Translations under genes and position numbers: made by a program | Assembly (NCBI GenBank): GCA_045593005.1 | Contig: JAZNVV010000028.1 | Span: 1-41,668, forward strand | Origin: UBA11475 sp045593005 | Lineage (GTDB): Bacteria; Bacillota; Clostridia; Christensenellales; Borkfalkiaceae | Direction of reading: 5' to 3' | DNA length: 41,668 nt | The notes under the pieces: generated by a model | The model's database searches: none | Seen by the model: the letters and a program-made list of their open reading frames with translations, nothing else | What the model was told of the DNA's origin: nothing | Shown here: positions 21,922-30,369 of the stretch, piece by piece | Layout: the number at the start of each line of letters is the position of its first letter | How positions within the stretch are numbered: the first letter of the stretch is position 1

Positions 21922-22176
21922 ATGGCAGTTAAAATGAGATTAACAAGACTTGGCGACAACAAAGCACCTTTCTATCGTATCGTTGTAACAGATTCAAGAA
22001 AGGCTAGAGACGGTGGCTATATTGAAAAGGTTGGTCATTACAATCCATGTTCAAAAGAAGTAGTTATTGACGAAGTAAAGGCTAAAGACTGGATTTCAAA
22101 GGGTGTTCAACCTACTGATACCGTTAGAACTCTTCTTGTTCAAAAGGGTATTATCGAAGGCAAAAAATCTAAATAG
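21922..22176 (+). CDS. rpsP: 30S ribosomal protein S16
   Basis: This 84-residue protein has the canonical MAVKMRLTRLGDNKAPFYRI start and VVTDSRKARDGGYIEKVGHY. It is needed for assembly of the small subunit. The ATG is preceded by AAGGAG. The 85 bases after ffh contain a small hairpin (TGCCG-GCAA-CGGCA, 21852-21865) without a T tract, so it is not an obvious terminator. Confidence 0.97.
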   Translation: MAVKMRLTRLGDNKAPFYRIVVTDSRKARDGGYIEKVGHYNPCSKEVVIDEVKAKDWISKGVQPTDTVRTLLVQKGIIEGKKSK

Positions 22177-22190
22177 TCGGGAGCGTAGTA

Positions 22191-22439
22191 ATGTTAGACT
22201 TAATCAAATACGTTGTCGGTCAGTTTGCTGAACATAACGACGAGGTCCGTTACGTTGTAACGGAAGACGGCAACAACGTTGACGTTACCGTTATTTTAAA
22301 CGACGACGATATGGGTAAAGTAATCGGCAGACAAGGTAAAATTGCAAAGGCCCTTCGCACTATTGTAAAAGCAGCGGCCAGCAAGGAAAACAAAAAATAC
22401 AACATTGAAATTAAGGAAAAGAGCGCTGTGGCTGAATAG
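22191..22439 (+). CDS. khpA: KhpA, KH-domain RNA-binding protein
   Basis: This 82-residue single KH domain has the GKVIGRQGKIAKALRT signature (GxxG loop GRQG). In Firmicutes it pairs with KhpB/Jag and binds many RNAs, affecting cell division and envelope growth. It starts 14 bases after rpsP, in its conserved place before rimM. A hairpin between this gene and rimM may lower expression of the downstream genes. Confidence 0.92.
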   Translation: MLDLIKYVVGQFAEHNDEVRYVVTEDGNNVDVTVILNDDDMGKVIGRQGKIAKALRTIVKAAASKENKKYNIEIKEKSAVAE

Positions 22440-22462
22440 CCTTTTGCTATTTGCTTAAAAAT

Positions 22463-22489
22463 CGGGGGAACGTTTGCTTTCCCCGTTTT
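22463..22489 (+). terminator. Partial terminator or attenuator between khpA and rimM
   Basis: The stem CGGGGGAA/TTTCCCCG (8 pairs, one G-U) with a 7-base loop is followed by only four T residues. It lies inside the operon, so it probably reduces rather than stops transcription into rimM-trmD. Confidence 0.65.
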
Positions 22490-22507
22490 CATAAGAATGG
22501 AATTATT

Positions 22508-23020
22508 ATGGATCAATTATTAAAAGTGGGAGAAATAACTAAACCACAAGGTGTTTTAGGTGAAGTTAAAGTTCGCCCTTACGTTGACGACGCTGAAATT
22601 TTTTTAGATTTCAAGGAAATTTTTGTTGGCGATAAACTTTATAAAAAAGCAAAGGCAAGGGTTGTCGGGGACGACGTGTTTTTATGTTTTTACGGTGTAA
22701 ACGATAGAAATACTGCTGAACTTTTGCGTGGTAAAGATTTGTTCGTTTATAGGGAAGAACTTGAAGATGATTACCAAAACGAAGGTTTTTTTATCGTTGA
22801 CGTGTTGGGTTCAAGCGTAATTTTAACAGACGGTACGCAAGTGGGTTCAATAATCGACGTAACTCAAGCAAACGTTGATATTTTTACCGTGCAAAAGGCA
22901 AACGGCAAAATTTTACGTTTTCCATTTTTGAAAGATTTATTGATAAATATGGACGTAAAAAACAAAAAAGTTTTGCTTGACGCAAAGCGTTTTTTGGAGG
23001 TCGCTTGTTATGAAGATTAG
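22508..23020 (+). CDS. rimM: Ribosome maturation factor RimM
   Basis: This 170-residue protein has an N-terminal RimM domain (LLKVGEITKPQGVLGEVKV, LRGKDLFVYREEL) and a C-terminal PRC-barrel (GFFIVDVLGSSV, KILRFPFLKDLLINMDVKN). It assists assembly of the 30S head near S19 and 16S processing. I use ATG 22508; the frame extends to a TTG at 22451 but would cross the hairpin. Its end overlaps trmD. Confidence 0.93.
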   Translation: MDQLLKVGEITKPQGVLGEVKVRPYVDDAEIFLDFKEIFVGDKLYKKAKARVVGDDVFLCFYGVNDRNTAELLRGKDLFVYREELEDDYQNEGFFIVDVLGSSVILTDGTQVGSIIDVTQANVDIFTVQKANGKILRFPFLKDLLINMDVKNKKVLLDAKRFLEVACYED

Positions 23021-23678
23021 TATTTTAACCCTTTTTCCTGAAATGTTTAAGGCTCTTGACGAAAGCATTATAGGTAGGGCAACGAAGGCTGGTAAAATTG
23101 AAATCAACGCCGTAAATATACGTGACTACTCAAAGGACAAGCACAAAAAATGTGACGACGCGCCTTTTGGTGGTGGTGCAGGTATGCTTATGACACCACA
23201 ACCTATCGCTGATGCTATTATGGCAGTAGACCCTGAAAAAAAGGCTAAACGAATTTTCCTTTCGCCAAAGGGAAAGACGCTTAATCAAGCGCTTGTAAAG
23301 GAGCTTGCAAAAGAAGATGAATTAGTTCTTTTATGTGGGCATTATGAAGGTGTAGACCAACGCGTTATAGACCTTTTTATTGATGAAGAAATTTCTATCG
23401 GGGACTACGTTTTGACTGGAGGTGAACTTCCTGCAATGGTGCTCGTGGACAGCGTTGCCAGATACGTTGATGGGGTAATTGCTACCGAATCGCTTTCTCA
23501 AGAAAGTTTTTCCGAAGGGCTTTTAGAGTATCCACAGTACACTCGCCCACAAGTTTTTATGGGGCTTGAAGTGCCCGAAGTATTAATTAGTGGCGACCAT
23601 AAAAAAGTAGATGAGTGGAGAAAACAAAAGTCTATTGAACTTACAAAAAAATATCGTCCGGAACTTATAAGAGATTAA
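23010..23678 (+). CDS. trmD: tRNA (guanine-N1)-methyltransferase TrmD
   Basis: This 222-residue SPOUT methyltransferase has MKISILTLFPEMF at the start, FGGGAGMLM, LCGHYEGVDQRV and the knot segment EISIGDYVLTGGELPA. It makes m1G37 in tRNAs and prevents +1 frameshifting. I start at ATG 23010, which has GGAGG 9 bases upstream and overlaps rimM by 11 bases. The protein is slightly shorter than many TrmDs but has all the core motifs. Confidence 0.95.
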   Translation: MKISILTLFPEMFKALDESIIGRATKAGKIEINAVNIRDYSKDKHKKCDDAPFGGGAGMLMTPQPIADAIMAVDPEKKAKRIFLSPKGKTLNQALVKELAKEDELVLLCGHYEGVDQRVIDLFIDEEISIGDYVLTGGELPAMVLVDSVARYVDGVIATESLSQESFSEGLLEYPQYTRPQVFMGLEVPEVLISGDHKKVDEWRKQKSIELTKKYRPELIRD

Positions 23679-23680
23679 TT

Positions 23681-24514
23681 ATGGAAGTTATACAATGGTA
23701 TCCAGGGCATATGGCGAAGGCTATGCGCCTTATGGAAGAATGTTTACCGATGGTAGACGGTGTAATAATAGTGCTTGATGCACGTTGCCCGTTTGCTTGC
23801 ATTAACCGTAAGCACGAAAAAATGTTTGCAAATAAATCGGTGCTATACGTTTTAAATAAAGCCGACCTTGTTTCAAGGACGGACGTTTTGCGTTTAACGG
23901 AAGCGTTTGTTAAAGAAAAGAAGAACGTAATAGCAATAGATGCAAAGTCAAAAAAGGATATAGCGTCGCTATATTCTAAAATCTTCGACGTATTAAAAGA
24001 TAAGGTTGAAAGGAATAAAGCCAAGGGTTATTTTAAGCCGGTTAGGGCGATGGTGGCTGGTATTCCTAATACTGGCAAGTCAACGATTATAAACTCGCTT
24101 GTCGGTGGTAAAAAAGCGCAAACTGGTGATAAAGCAGGCGTTACAAGAAGTAATCAATGGGTTAAACTTTCTGAACTTGAACTTTTAGACACGCCGGGGA
24201 CAATGCCACCGTCTTTTGAAGATCAAGATATGGCAAAGCACCTTGCATATATAGGTTCTATTAACGACGAAATTATAGATAAAAGCGACTTGTGTTTGGA
24301 ACTAATTTCCGAACTTATTAAAAAATATCCAAACGAATTGATGGAACGTTATAAATTAACTGAACTTAAAGAAATGCCTATCGACGTTTATGAAGATATT
24401 TGCGCTAAACGTGGTTTTTTGGTTAAACGTGGCGAATATGATTACGAGCGTTGCGCAAAGGCTGTTATTGAAGATTTAAGGTCGGGCAGAATAGGCAAAA
24501 TAGCATTTGAATAG
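23681..24514 (+). CDS. rbgA: Ribosome biogenesis GTPase RbgA (YlqF)
   Basis: This 277-residue circularly permuted GTPase has G4 first (LNKADL, ~residue 55), then G1 (GIPNTGKST) and G3 (DTPGT), and a C-terminal helical domain. It helps late assembly of the 50S subunit. The N-terminus IQWYPGHMAKAM is typical. It starts 2 bases after trmD. In Bacillus rplS lies between the two; here rplS has moved downstream. Confidence 0.94.
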   Translation: MEVIQWYPGHMAKAMRLMEECLPMVDGVIIVLDARCPFACINRKHEKMFANKSVLYVLNKADLVSRTDVLRLTEAFVKEKKNVIAIDAKSKKDIASLYSKIFDVLKDKVERNKAKGYFKPVRAMVAGIPNTGKSTIINSLVGGKKAQTGDKAGVTRSNQWVKLSELELLDTPGTMPPSFEDQDMAKHLAYIGSINDEIIDKSDLCLELISELIKKYPNELMERYKLTELKEMPIDVYEDICAKRGFLVKRGEYDYERCAKAVIEDLRSGRIGKIAFE

Positions 24515-24521
24515 GTTTTGT

Positions 24522-25175
24522 ATGGCAAAAGATAAAAAAGTTGAATTGATTGATAAATTCGAACATGAAAGATTATACGTGTCGCTTGGCAAAGATTTAG
24601 TTGCCGGTGTTGACGAGGTTGGCAGGGGACCATTAGCAGGGCCAGTCGTTTGTTGCGCAGTTATTATGCCACTTCAAGAAGATTTAATAATCGAGGGCGT
24701 AACGGACAGCAAAAAACTTTCTGCAAAAAAAAGGGAAAGTTTAGCCGAGTTAATAAAAGAACGCGCCATAGCCTACAATATTGCACAAATCGAGCCTGAC
24801 AAAATTGATAAAATTAATATATTAGAAGCCGTCAAATTATGTATGGCGAGGGCAGTTTTGGGGCTTAACGTATCTGCGAAAGCCGTCCTTGTTGATGGAA
24901 ATGATATACATATAGACTTTTCAGACTTGCCAAAAGACGTTGATGTTGAATACGTCGTTAAGGGCGACCTTAATTCTTACACGATAGGTTGCGCGTCGAT
25001 AGTGGCAAAAGTATATAGAGATGCGCTTATGGATGAGTATGCTGTAAAATATCCTGAATACGGATTTGAAAAGCATAAAGGTTACGGAACTAAAGCGCAT
25101 ATTGAAAGCATAAAGGAGAACGGCCCGTGTCCGATTCACAGAAGAACTTTTATAAAAAACTTTTGGGGAAAGTAG
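24522..25175 (+). CDS. rnhB: Ribonuclease HII
   Basis: This 217-residue enzyme has GVDEVGRGPLAGPV (first catalytic Asp-Glu pair), VDGND and a later SIVAKVYRDALM segment, the RNase HII active-site pattern. It removes ribonucleotides from DNA and RNA in RNA-DNA hybrids. I choose ATG 24522; an in-frame TTG at 24507 would overlap rbgA. The 3' end overlaps yraN by 49 bases. Confidence 0.94.
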   Translation: MAKDKKVELIDKFEHERLYVSLGKDLVAGVDEVGRGPLAGPVVCCAVIMPLQEDLIIEGVTDSKKLSAKKRESLAELIKERAIAYNIAQIEPDKIDKINILEAVKLCMARAVLGLNVSAKAVLVDGNDIHIDFSDLPKDVDVEYVVKGDLNSYTIGCASIVAKVYRDALMDEYAVKYPEYGFEKHKGYGTKAHIESIKENGPCPIHRRTFIKNFWGK

Positions 25176-25516
25176 GCGAAAAATGCGCCGTTAAATACCT
25201 AAAAAAGAACAAGTACAAAATTTTAGAGCAAAATTACGCTACGCATTTTGGCGAAATTGATATAATAGCAAAGGATAACGATTGCTACGTTTTTATAGAA
25301 GTAAAAACAAGGACTTCAGATAAATTTGGCGAACCTATGGAGGCAGTAACAAACTTTAAACAGCGCCATATAATACGTTCAGCACAATCGTATTTAATGA
25401 CAAATAAAATAGATGAAAACCAAATAAAGATACGTTTTGACGTTATCGAAGTAAAGTCGGAGAACGGAAAAAACGAAATAAATCACTTAAAAAACGCATT
25501 TATCACGCAGGCGTAA
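25127..25516 (+). CDS. yraN: YraN/UPF0102 endonuclease-like protein
   Basis: This 129-residue protein has the PD-(D/E)xK-like motif HFGEIDIIAKD followed by FIEVKTR, and GEKCAVKYLKKNKYKILEQNY before it. The function is unsettled; the fold is that of small nucleases, and the gene commonly neighbours rnhB and comM. The start is GTG 25127 with AAAGGAG 8 bases upstream, inside the end of rnhB. Confidence 0.87.
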   Translation: MSDSQKNFYKKLLGKVGEKCAVKYLKKNKYKILEQNYATHFGEIDIIAKDNDCYVFIEVKTRTSDKFGEPMEAVTNFKQRHIIRSAQSYLMTNKIDENQIKIRFDVIEVKSENGKNEINHLKNAFITQA

Positions 25517-25554
25517 ATAATAATGTTTTTTGCGAAAAAAGGGTGTAAAAACGC

Positions 25555-25583
25555 TTGCAAAAAGCGTGTAAATGTGGTATTAT
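25555..25583 (+). promoter_or_regulatory. Promoter of rplS
   Basis: TTGCAA (25555-25560) and TATTAT (25578-25583) are 17 bp apart, in the 133-base gap before rplS. Confidence 0.65.
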
Positions 25584-25588
25584 AGCAA

Positions 25589-25649
25589 AGACTTCGGGTG
25601 GTCCTCTTGCAATTTGGCAATGAACACTTAGTAAAATGGAGGTAAAGCC
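25589..25649 (+). promoter_or_regulatory. Leader of rplS, possible L19 autoregulatory leader
   Basis: About 60 bases of leader contain ACTTCGGGTGGTCC and a small hairpin TTGC/GCAA before GGAGG. Firmicutes rplS transcripts are known to carry an L19-type leader. The position and size fit, but I have not matched a covariance model. Confidence 0.35.
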
Positions 25650-25994
25650 ATGAAAGGTATTATTGAAGCAATCAATCAGGAAAATCTTAAAGAAACAGTA
25701 CCTAGTTTCAATGTAGGTGATACAGTAAAAGTATCCGTAAAGGTTATCGAAGGTACGCGTGAGAGAATTCAGGCATTTGAAGGTATTTGTATCGCTAAAA
25801 ACGGTGGTGGTATCAGCGAAACTTTCACAGTAAGAAGAATTTCCTTCGGTGTTGGTGTAGAAAGAACTTTCCCACTTCATTCACCGAAAGTTGCCGACGT
25901 ACAAGTAGTAAGAAAGGGTAAAGTCAACCGTGCTAAATTATACTACTTAAGAGGTAGAACCGGCAAAGCTGCAAAAGTTAAAGAAGTAAGATAA
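25650..25994 (+). CDS. rplS: 50S ribosomal protein L19
   Basis: This 114-residue protein shows FNVGDTVKVSVKVIEGTRER, GGGISETFTVRRIS and the ending KLYYLRGRTGKAAKVKE, all standard for L19, which sits at the subunit interface. The ribosome binding site is GGAGGT. It has its own promoter and terminator and lies after yraN, not directly after trmD as in many Firmicutes. Confidence 0.97.
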   Translation: MKGIIEAINQENLKETVPSFNVGDTVKVSVKVIEGTRERIQAFEGICIAKNGGGISETFTVRRISFGVGVERTFPLHSPKVADVQVVRKGKVNRAKLYYLRGRTGKAAKVKEVR

Positions 25995-26030
25995 TTAATT
26001 TTGCGTCAAAACTTATTAAAATGCAGAAAT

Positions 26031-26063
26031 AAGAGTTTGTTCGAAAGGACAAACTCTTTTTTT
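26031..26063 (+). terminator. Terminator of rplS
   Basis: A perfect 10-bp stem AAGAGTTTGT/ACAAACTCTT with an 8-base loop is followed by a T tract. Confidence 0.92.
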
Positions 26064-26091
26064 ATCTGAAATGTATTTACATTTCAGATAA
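26062..26091. repeat. 30-base perfect palindrome after the rplS terminator
   Basis: TTATCTGAAATGTA pairs with TACATTTCAGATAA around a 2-base centre. It has no T tract and directly abuts the terminator, 84 bases before the next start codon. It could be an operator for the membrane-protein gene, a protein-binding site or a hairpin in RNA. Confidence 0.7.
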
Positions 26092-26175
26092 ATTGTGATA
26101 TAAATATAATAATATATACTGCGAGATATTATTCTTTTACGAAGTTGGGTATTATTTACGCATTAGGAGATATTT

Positions 26176-27687
26176 ATGAGCAAATTTTTACTTGCACTAA
26201 AAAATTTTTTCAAAAAAATAAGCGCAAGCGTATGGGGGCTTATTGCAATTATTATCGTATTTTCAACTCTTTGTGGCGTTCACGTAGGTCTTACGAAGGT
26301 TGAACCTACTATTTCAAGTTTTACAACGCCAAAGTGGCAGACTACGTCGGTTGACGGGGTTGATGAAAGCGACCTTGCGACTTTTGTTACAATTAAAGCA
26401 AACGATATGGATGGTGCAACTTTAAAGTCAGTATGGCTTAATCTTGATGAGATTAGCGAAACTGTTGCTCCAAAAGTTTATATATACTCACACGCAAACA
26501 CGGCATCAAGTGGTAATGGTGGTTATGGTTTTGGGGAAACTGTTTTAAACCTTTCTAGCGTTAAAAATCTTGAATGGTTTAACGTCGCAACGTCTTATGC
26601 TGAAATTGTTGGTAAAGGACCAATGTTTACCTTTACGTTTGTCGGTGATTTTGTTATTAACGAAATTGCATTAGTAGGCGTTTATAACACGGGCGCAAAA
26701 AAAGGCGAACTAGTTCAATTTAAGGATTTAACTATCGAATACGCAGGTTTTGCACCATCAACAAAAAATACAATGAATACTCCTTTAGAAGGGCAATATT
26801 CTAAAAAATATAATAGAGAGGATACTAAACTTTTAGCACAAGCAATGATTGACGAACAAGACATGTTCGACGTTTCGCTTATAGATAGGAAGATAACGGT
26901 TACTGCTGAAAGTCCTGCTGAAGCAAAAGAAGTACACTCTTACACGGGGGAATATTCAGAGCGTAATATCTATCTTGCCGACGCAATTAATCTTTTCCAA
27001 AATAGAGGTAAAGTAGTTAATCACAGAGTAAACGTTTTAGGCTCTCAAATTATCGGTTTATCCGTTGCTATTTTTGGTGAAACGTCTTTTGGGTTACACT
27101 TTATTCCACTATTAATGGCTATCGGCTCAATTTTTGTCGTATTCTTTATCGTAAAACGCTTTACGAAGAATAATATTATAAATATAGCTGTAACGGCAAC
27201 TTATGCGATAGCGCTTATGTTATTCTTTACTATTTTAGGCGTAATAGTAGCGCCTGTGGTAGCGCTTTTTATGTCGCTTGCGTTGTTGTTTATGTCAAAT
27301 TACTACAATAAAGGCTTTACGGCAAAGGGTTTATATACGCCAGTATTAGCGATTATGCTTTCAGGTATATTTACTTGGTGCGCAATTTTATCAAAAGTTA
27401 CTGCAGTTATTTTTGTTCCACTAGTCATTGTTCTTTTAATTCTTGGAATTATTAAAGACACAAAGCGCGAAATTGCTAAAGCGAAAGCAAACGGTAAAAA
27501 AGTTTCTTATTACAACACGTATATGGCAATATTTGCTAGCGTTGTTGGTTTTGTATTAGCAGGTGTATTATTATCGCTTGCAAGTTACTTTATTTCAGGC
27601 TCAATGCTTACCGTTTATTACGGCGAAACGTCAATAATTAAATTAATCTTAAAAAATACCGGTATTATGTTTGGTATGTGGTTATAA
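26176..27687 (+). CDS. Membrane glycosyltransferase-like protein, probably C-terminally truncated
   Basis: This 503-residue protein has an N-terminal TM segment (~17-36), a ~200-residue beta-rich extracytoplasmic part, and then a region resembling PMT/GT39-type lipid-carrier glycosyltransferases (YLADAINLFQNRGKVVNH, GETSFGLHFIPLLMAIGSIF) with about five to seven further hydrophobic helices. It stops abruptly after a helix (GIMFGMWL), 59 bases before comM. Members of this family are usually much longer and end in a soluble domain. The other frames downstream stay open for only a few codons, so this looks like a deletion rather than a single frameshift. The start has AGGAG upstream. It would work at the outer face of the membrane with polyprenyl-phosphate sugars if functional. 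Confidence 0.6.
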   Translation: MSKFLLALKNFFKKISASVWGLIAIIIVFSTLCGVHVGLTKVEPTISSFTTPKWQTTSVDGVDESDLATFVTIKANDMDGATLKSVWLNLDEISETVAPKVYIYSHANTASSGNGGYGFGETVLNLSSVKNLEWFNVATSYAEIVGKGPMFTFTFVGDFVINEIALVGVYNTGAKKGELVQFKDLTIEYAGFAPSTKNTMNTPLEGQYSKKYNREDTKLLAQAMIDEQDMFDVSLIDRKITVTAESPAEAKEVHSYTGEYSERNIYLADAINLFQNRGKVVNHRVNVLGSQIIGLSVAIFGETSFGLHFIPLLMAIGSIFVVFFIVKRFTKNNIINIAVTATYAIALMLFFTILGVIVAPVVALFMSLALLFMSNYYNKGFTAKGLYTPVLAIMLSGIFTWCAILSKVTAVIFVPLVIVLLILGIIKDTKREIAKAKANGKKVSYYNTYMAIFASVVGFVLAGVLLSLASYFISGSMLTVYYGETSIIKLILKNTGIMFGMWL

Positions 27688-27746
27688 AAAAGAATATGAT
27701 TTTCATTACCCGTTAATATCGAGGGTTAGATAAAATAGGGGGCGTT

Positions 27747-29264
27747 ATGTTAGCAAAAACAACAGGCTATTCATTAAACGGGCTTTCTGGTTTTGCAGTT
27801 ACTGTTGAAGTTGATATTTCTAACGGATTACCGTCGTTTGATATTGTAGGCTTGGCAGATACTGCTATAAAAGAGGCAAAGGAAAGAGTTCGTTCAGCAA
27901 TAAAAAATAGTGGTAGAAAGGTCGTTCCGTCAAAAATAACGGTTAACCTTGCCCCTGCCGATTTGAAAAAGGAAGGCTCTACACTTGACCTTCCTATAGC
28001 GCTTGCAATACTTAAAGCAAGTGGACAACTTGACGTTGATTTAAGCGATACCGTCTTGATAGGTGAACTTTCACTTGACGGCACGTTAAGGCACATTAAC
28101 GGAATGTTGCCTATGGTAATTTCTGCATACAAACAAGGATATAAAAAATTTATACTTCCAAAAGCCAACGAATGCGAGGCGTCGTATATTGAAGGCGTAA
28201 CGGTTGTGGCGGCTGAAAATTTAAGGGCTGTTATCGACCACCTTTCAGGGCTTAATCCGATTGAGCCTACAATGAGAAGGGAGTTTTATAATGCGCAGGA
28301 AAATTGTCAATATGATATAGACTTTTCTTACGTAAAAGGTCAAGCGACGGCTAAAAGGGCGCTTGAAATAGCAGTTGCTGGTGGTCACAACATAATAATG
28401 GTTGGTCCACCTGGAACGGGTAAAACAATGCTTGCAAAATGTATACCGACCATTATGCCCGATATGACTTTTGAAGAGGCGTTAGAATGTACCAAAACGC
28501 ATTCTGTTGCAGGATATATTAACGACGGCGACGGCATATTATTAAAAAGACCTTTCCGTTCGCCACATCATACGACAACAATGATAGCGTTGACGGGTGG
28601 TGGAACAAAACTTAAACCGGGCGAAATTAGTCTTGCGCATAACGGCGTTTTATTCCTTGATGAAATGCCTGAATATAACCGTAGCACGCTTGAAGCGTTA
28701 CGTCAACCACTTGAAGACAGGGTTGTAACGGTGTCAAGAGCGTCGGGGACTGTTCAATATCCTGCTAATTTTATGTTAGTGGCGAGTATGAACCCTTGTC
28801 CTTGTGGCAACTTTGGCTCGCACGAAAAGATTTGCACTTGCACGCCGTCGGCTATTGCAAAGTATAGGGCTAAAATTTCAGGTCCGTTGCTTGACAGAAT
28901 AGACATTCAAGTTACGGTTGATAATATCCAGTATTCAGATATGATAAAGGACGAACAGTCCGAAACGTCTAAAACGGTAAGAAGTAGGGTAAATCGCACA
29001 AGACTTATCCAAAGGGAACGTTTTAAGGACGACAACATTTTAACTAATAGCGATATGGGTGAAAAACATATCAAAAAATATTGTACGCTTTCTGCCGAAT
29101 GTGAAGAAATTTTGCGTCGCGCGTATGATACAATGGGGCTTTCGGCAAGAGCCCGTAGCCGTATTATAAAGGTTGCAAGAACGATTGCCGATATAGGTCT
29201 TTCAAAAGAAATTAAGCCAGAACATATTTTAGAGGCTGTTGGGTATAGACAACTCGATATGTAA
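27747..29264 (+). CDS. comM: YifB/ComM family Mg-chelatase-like AAA+ ATPase
   Basis: This 505-residue protein has the ComM N-terminal domain (GFAVTVEVDISNGLPSFDIVGL), Walker A GPPGTGKTML, a Walker B-like NGVLFLDEMPE, the CPCGNFG zinc-type segment and the C-terminal Mg_chelatase_C region (GLSARARSRIIKVARTIADI). In naturally transformable bacteria the family drives branch migration during DNA integration. It is 11 bases from dprA, which supports a DNA-uptake role. Confidence 0.93.
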   Translation: MLAKTTGYSLNGLSGFAVTVEVDISNGLPSFDIVGLADTAIKEAKERVRSAIKNSGRKVVPSKITVNLAPADLKKEGSTLDLPIALAILKASGQLDVDLSDTVLIGELSLDGTLRHINGMLPMVISAYKQGYKKFILPKANECEASYIEGVTVVAAENLRAVIDHLSGLNPIEPTMRREFYNAQENCQYDIDFSYVKGQATAKRALEIAVAGGHNIIMVGPPGTGKTMLAKCIPTIMPDMTFEEALECTKTHSVAGYINDGDGILLKRPFRSPHHTTTMIALTGGGTKLKPGEISLAHNGVLFLDEMPEYNRSTLEALRQPLEDRVVTVSRASGTVQYPANFMLVASMNPCPCGNFGSHEKICTCTPSAIAKYRAKISGPLLDRIDIQVTVDNIQYSDMIKDEQSETSKTVRSRVNRTRLIQRERFKDDNILTNSDMGEKHIKKYCTLSAECEEILRRAYDTMGLSARARSRIIKVARTIADIGLSKEIKPEHILEAVGYRQLDM

Positions 29265-29275
29265 CGGGGTGCAAA

Positions 29276-30355
29276 TTGATTTACGATAAGTTAGAGTTAA
29301 CTGCAATTTATATAGATAGTTTTGATTTTTTAGATCACAAACTTAAATCAACGTTTTTATCTTACGTCGATAGTGGTGATGAACTTAAAGTTGCCACCAG
29401 CAAAATGAAACAGTTTTTAAGTGAAGAAGATTTTTCAACCCTATTAAATTCGGCTAATAACGACTATCTTAAAGACTTGATTTATTCTATTGAAAAGGAA
29501 AATGCCGTTGCTGTTACAAAGTATTCAAAAACGTATCCAAAATACTTAAACGAAATATTTTGTCCACCGATTGTCCTTTATGCAAAAGGAAATTTAAATT
29601 TACTTAATTCAAAAAACCGTTTTGCCATCGTCGGCAGTAGAAAATGTTTGTCGACCGATAAAAAGACGGCAGAATATTTTGCAAAAGAACTGTCAAACGC
29701 AGGTGTTACAATCGTTACTGGTATTGCAGAAGGTTGTGATAGTTTTGCGATAAAAGGAGCAGTTAATAGTGGGAATATTATATCCGTTTCAGCAGGTGGT
29801 TTTGACAACGTGTATCCAAAAGAAAATGCCGATTTATTTTCTTTGGTAGCAAAACACGGTCTATGTATTAGCGAACAGCGACCATCCGTAAAGTCAATGC
29901 CTTATATGTATCCGTATCGGAACAGAATAATTGCAGGCGTTGCTGACGGAGTGCTTGTTGTATCAGCAGGATTAAAGAGTGGAACTTTACACACAGTTAG
30001 CCACGCGCTTGACCAGGGCAAAGACGTTTTTGCAATTCCACACGACATAGGCTCGACATCTGGCGAGGGCTGTAACAACTTGATAAAATCCGGCGCATTT
30101 TTAACTGATACGCCAGAAGATATATTATCTTATTTCGGAATAGAAAAACCGAAAGAAAAAAAGATTGATTTAGAAGGTTTTGAGCGTGAACTTTATGAAA
30201 TAATAAAGGAAGAAGGTAGCGCTCACGTCGATTTGCTTTCATTAAAGACTGGCAAAAAGATGTATGAACTTATTGCGACTTTATCTATGCTTGAAATTAA
30301 AGGGGTGATAGTTAAGTCGGCAGGGAACTATTATTCAACAATCTTAAGCGACTAA
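29276..30355 (+). CDS. dprA: DNA-processing protein DprA
   Basis: This 359-residue protein has the Rossmann-like DprA core: FAIVGSRKCLSTDKKTA, TGIAEGCDSFAIKGA, PYRNRIIAGVADGVLVVSAG and LKSGTLHTVSHALDQGKDV. An N-terminal helical part and a C-terminal winged helix (~300-359) flank it. DprA loads RecA on incoming single-stranded DNA. The start is TTG 29276 with GGGGTG 5 bases upstream; no earlier ATG is available, and the next internal ATG would cut the N-terminal domain. It precedes topA as in other Firmicutes. Confidence 0.92.
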   Translation: MIYDKLELTAIYIDSFDFLDHKLKSTFLSYVDSGDELKVATSKMKQFLSEEDFSTLLNSANNDYLKDLIYSIEKENAVAVTKYSKTYPKYLNEIFCPPIVLYAKGNLNLLNSKNRFAIVGSRKCLSTDKKTAEYFAKELSNAGVTIVTGIAEGCDSFAIKGAVNSGNIISVSAGGFDNVYPKENADLFSLVAKHGLCISEQRPSVKSMPYMYPYRNRIIAGVADGVLVVSAGLKSGTLHTVSHALDQGKDVFAIPHDIGSTSGEGCNNLIKSGAFLTDTPEDILSYFGIEKPKEKKIDLEGFERELYEIIKEEGSAHVDLLSLKTGKKMYELIATLSMLEIKGVIVKSAGNYYSTILSD

Positions 30356-30369
30356 TTAATGGAGACAGT

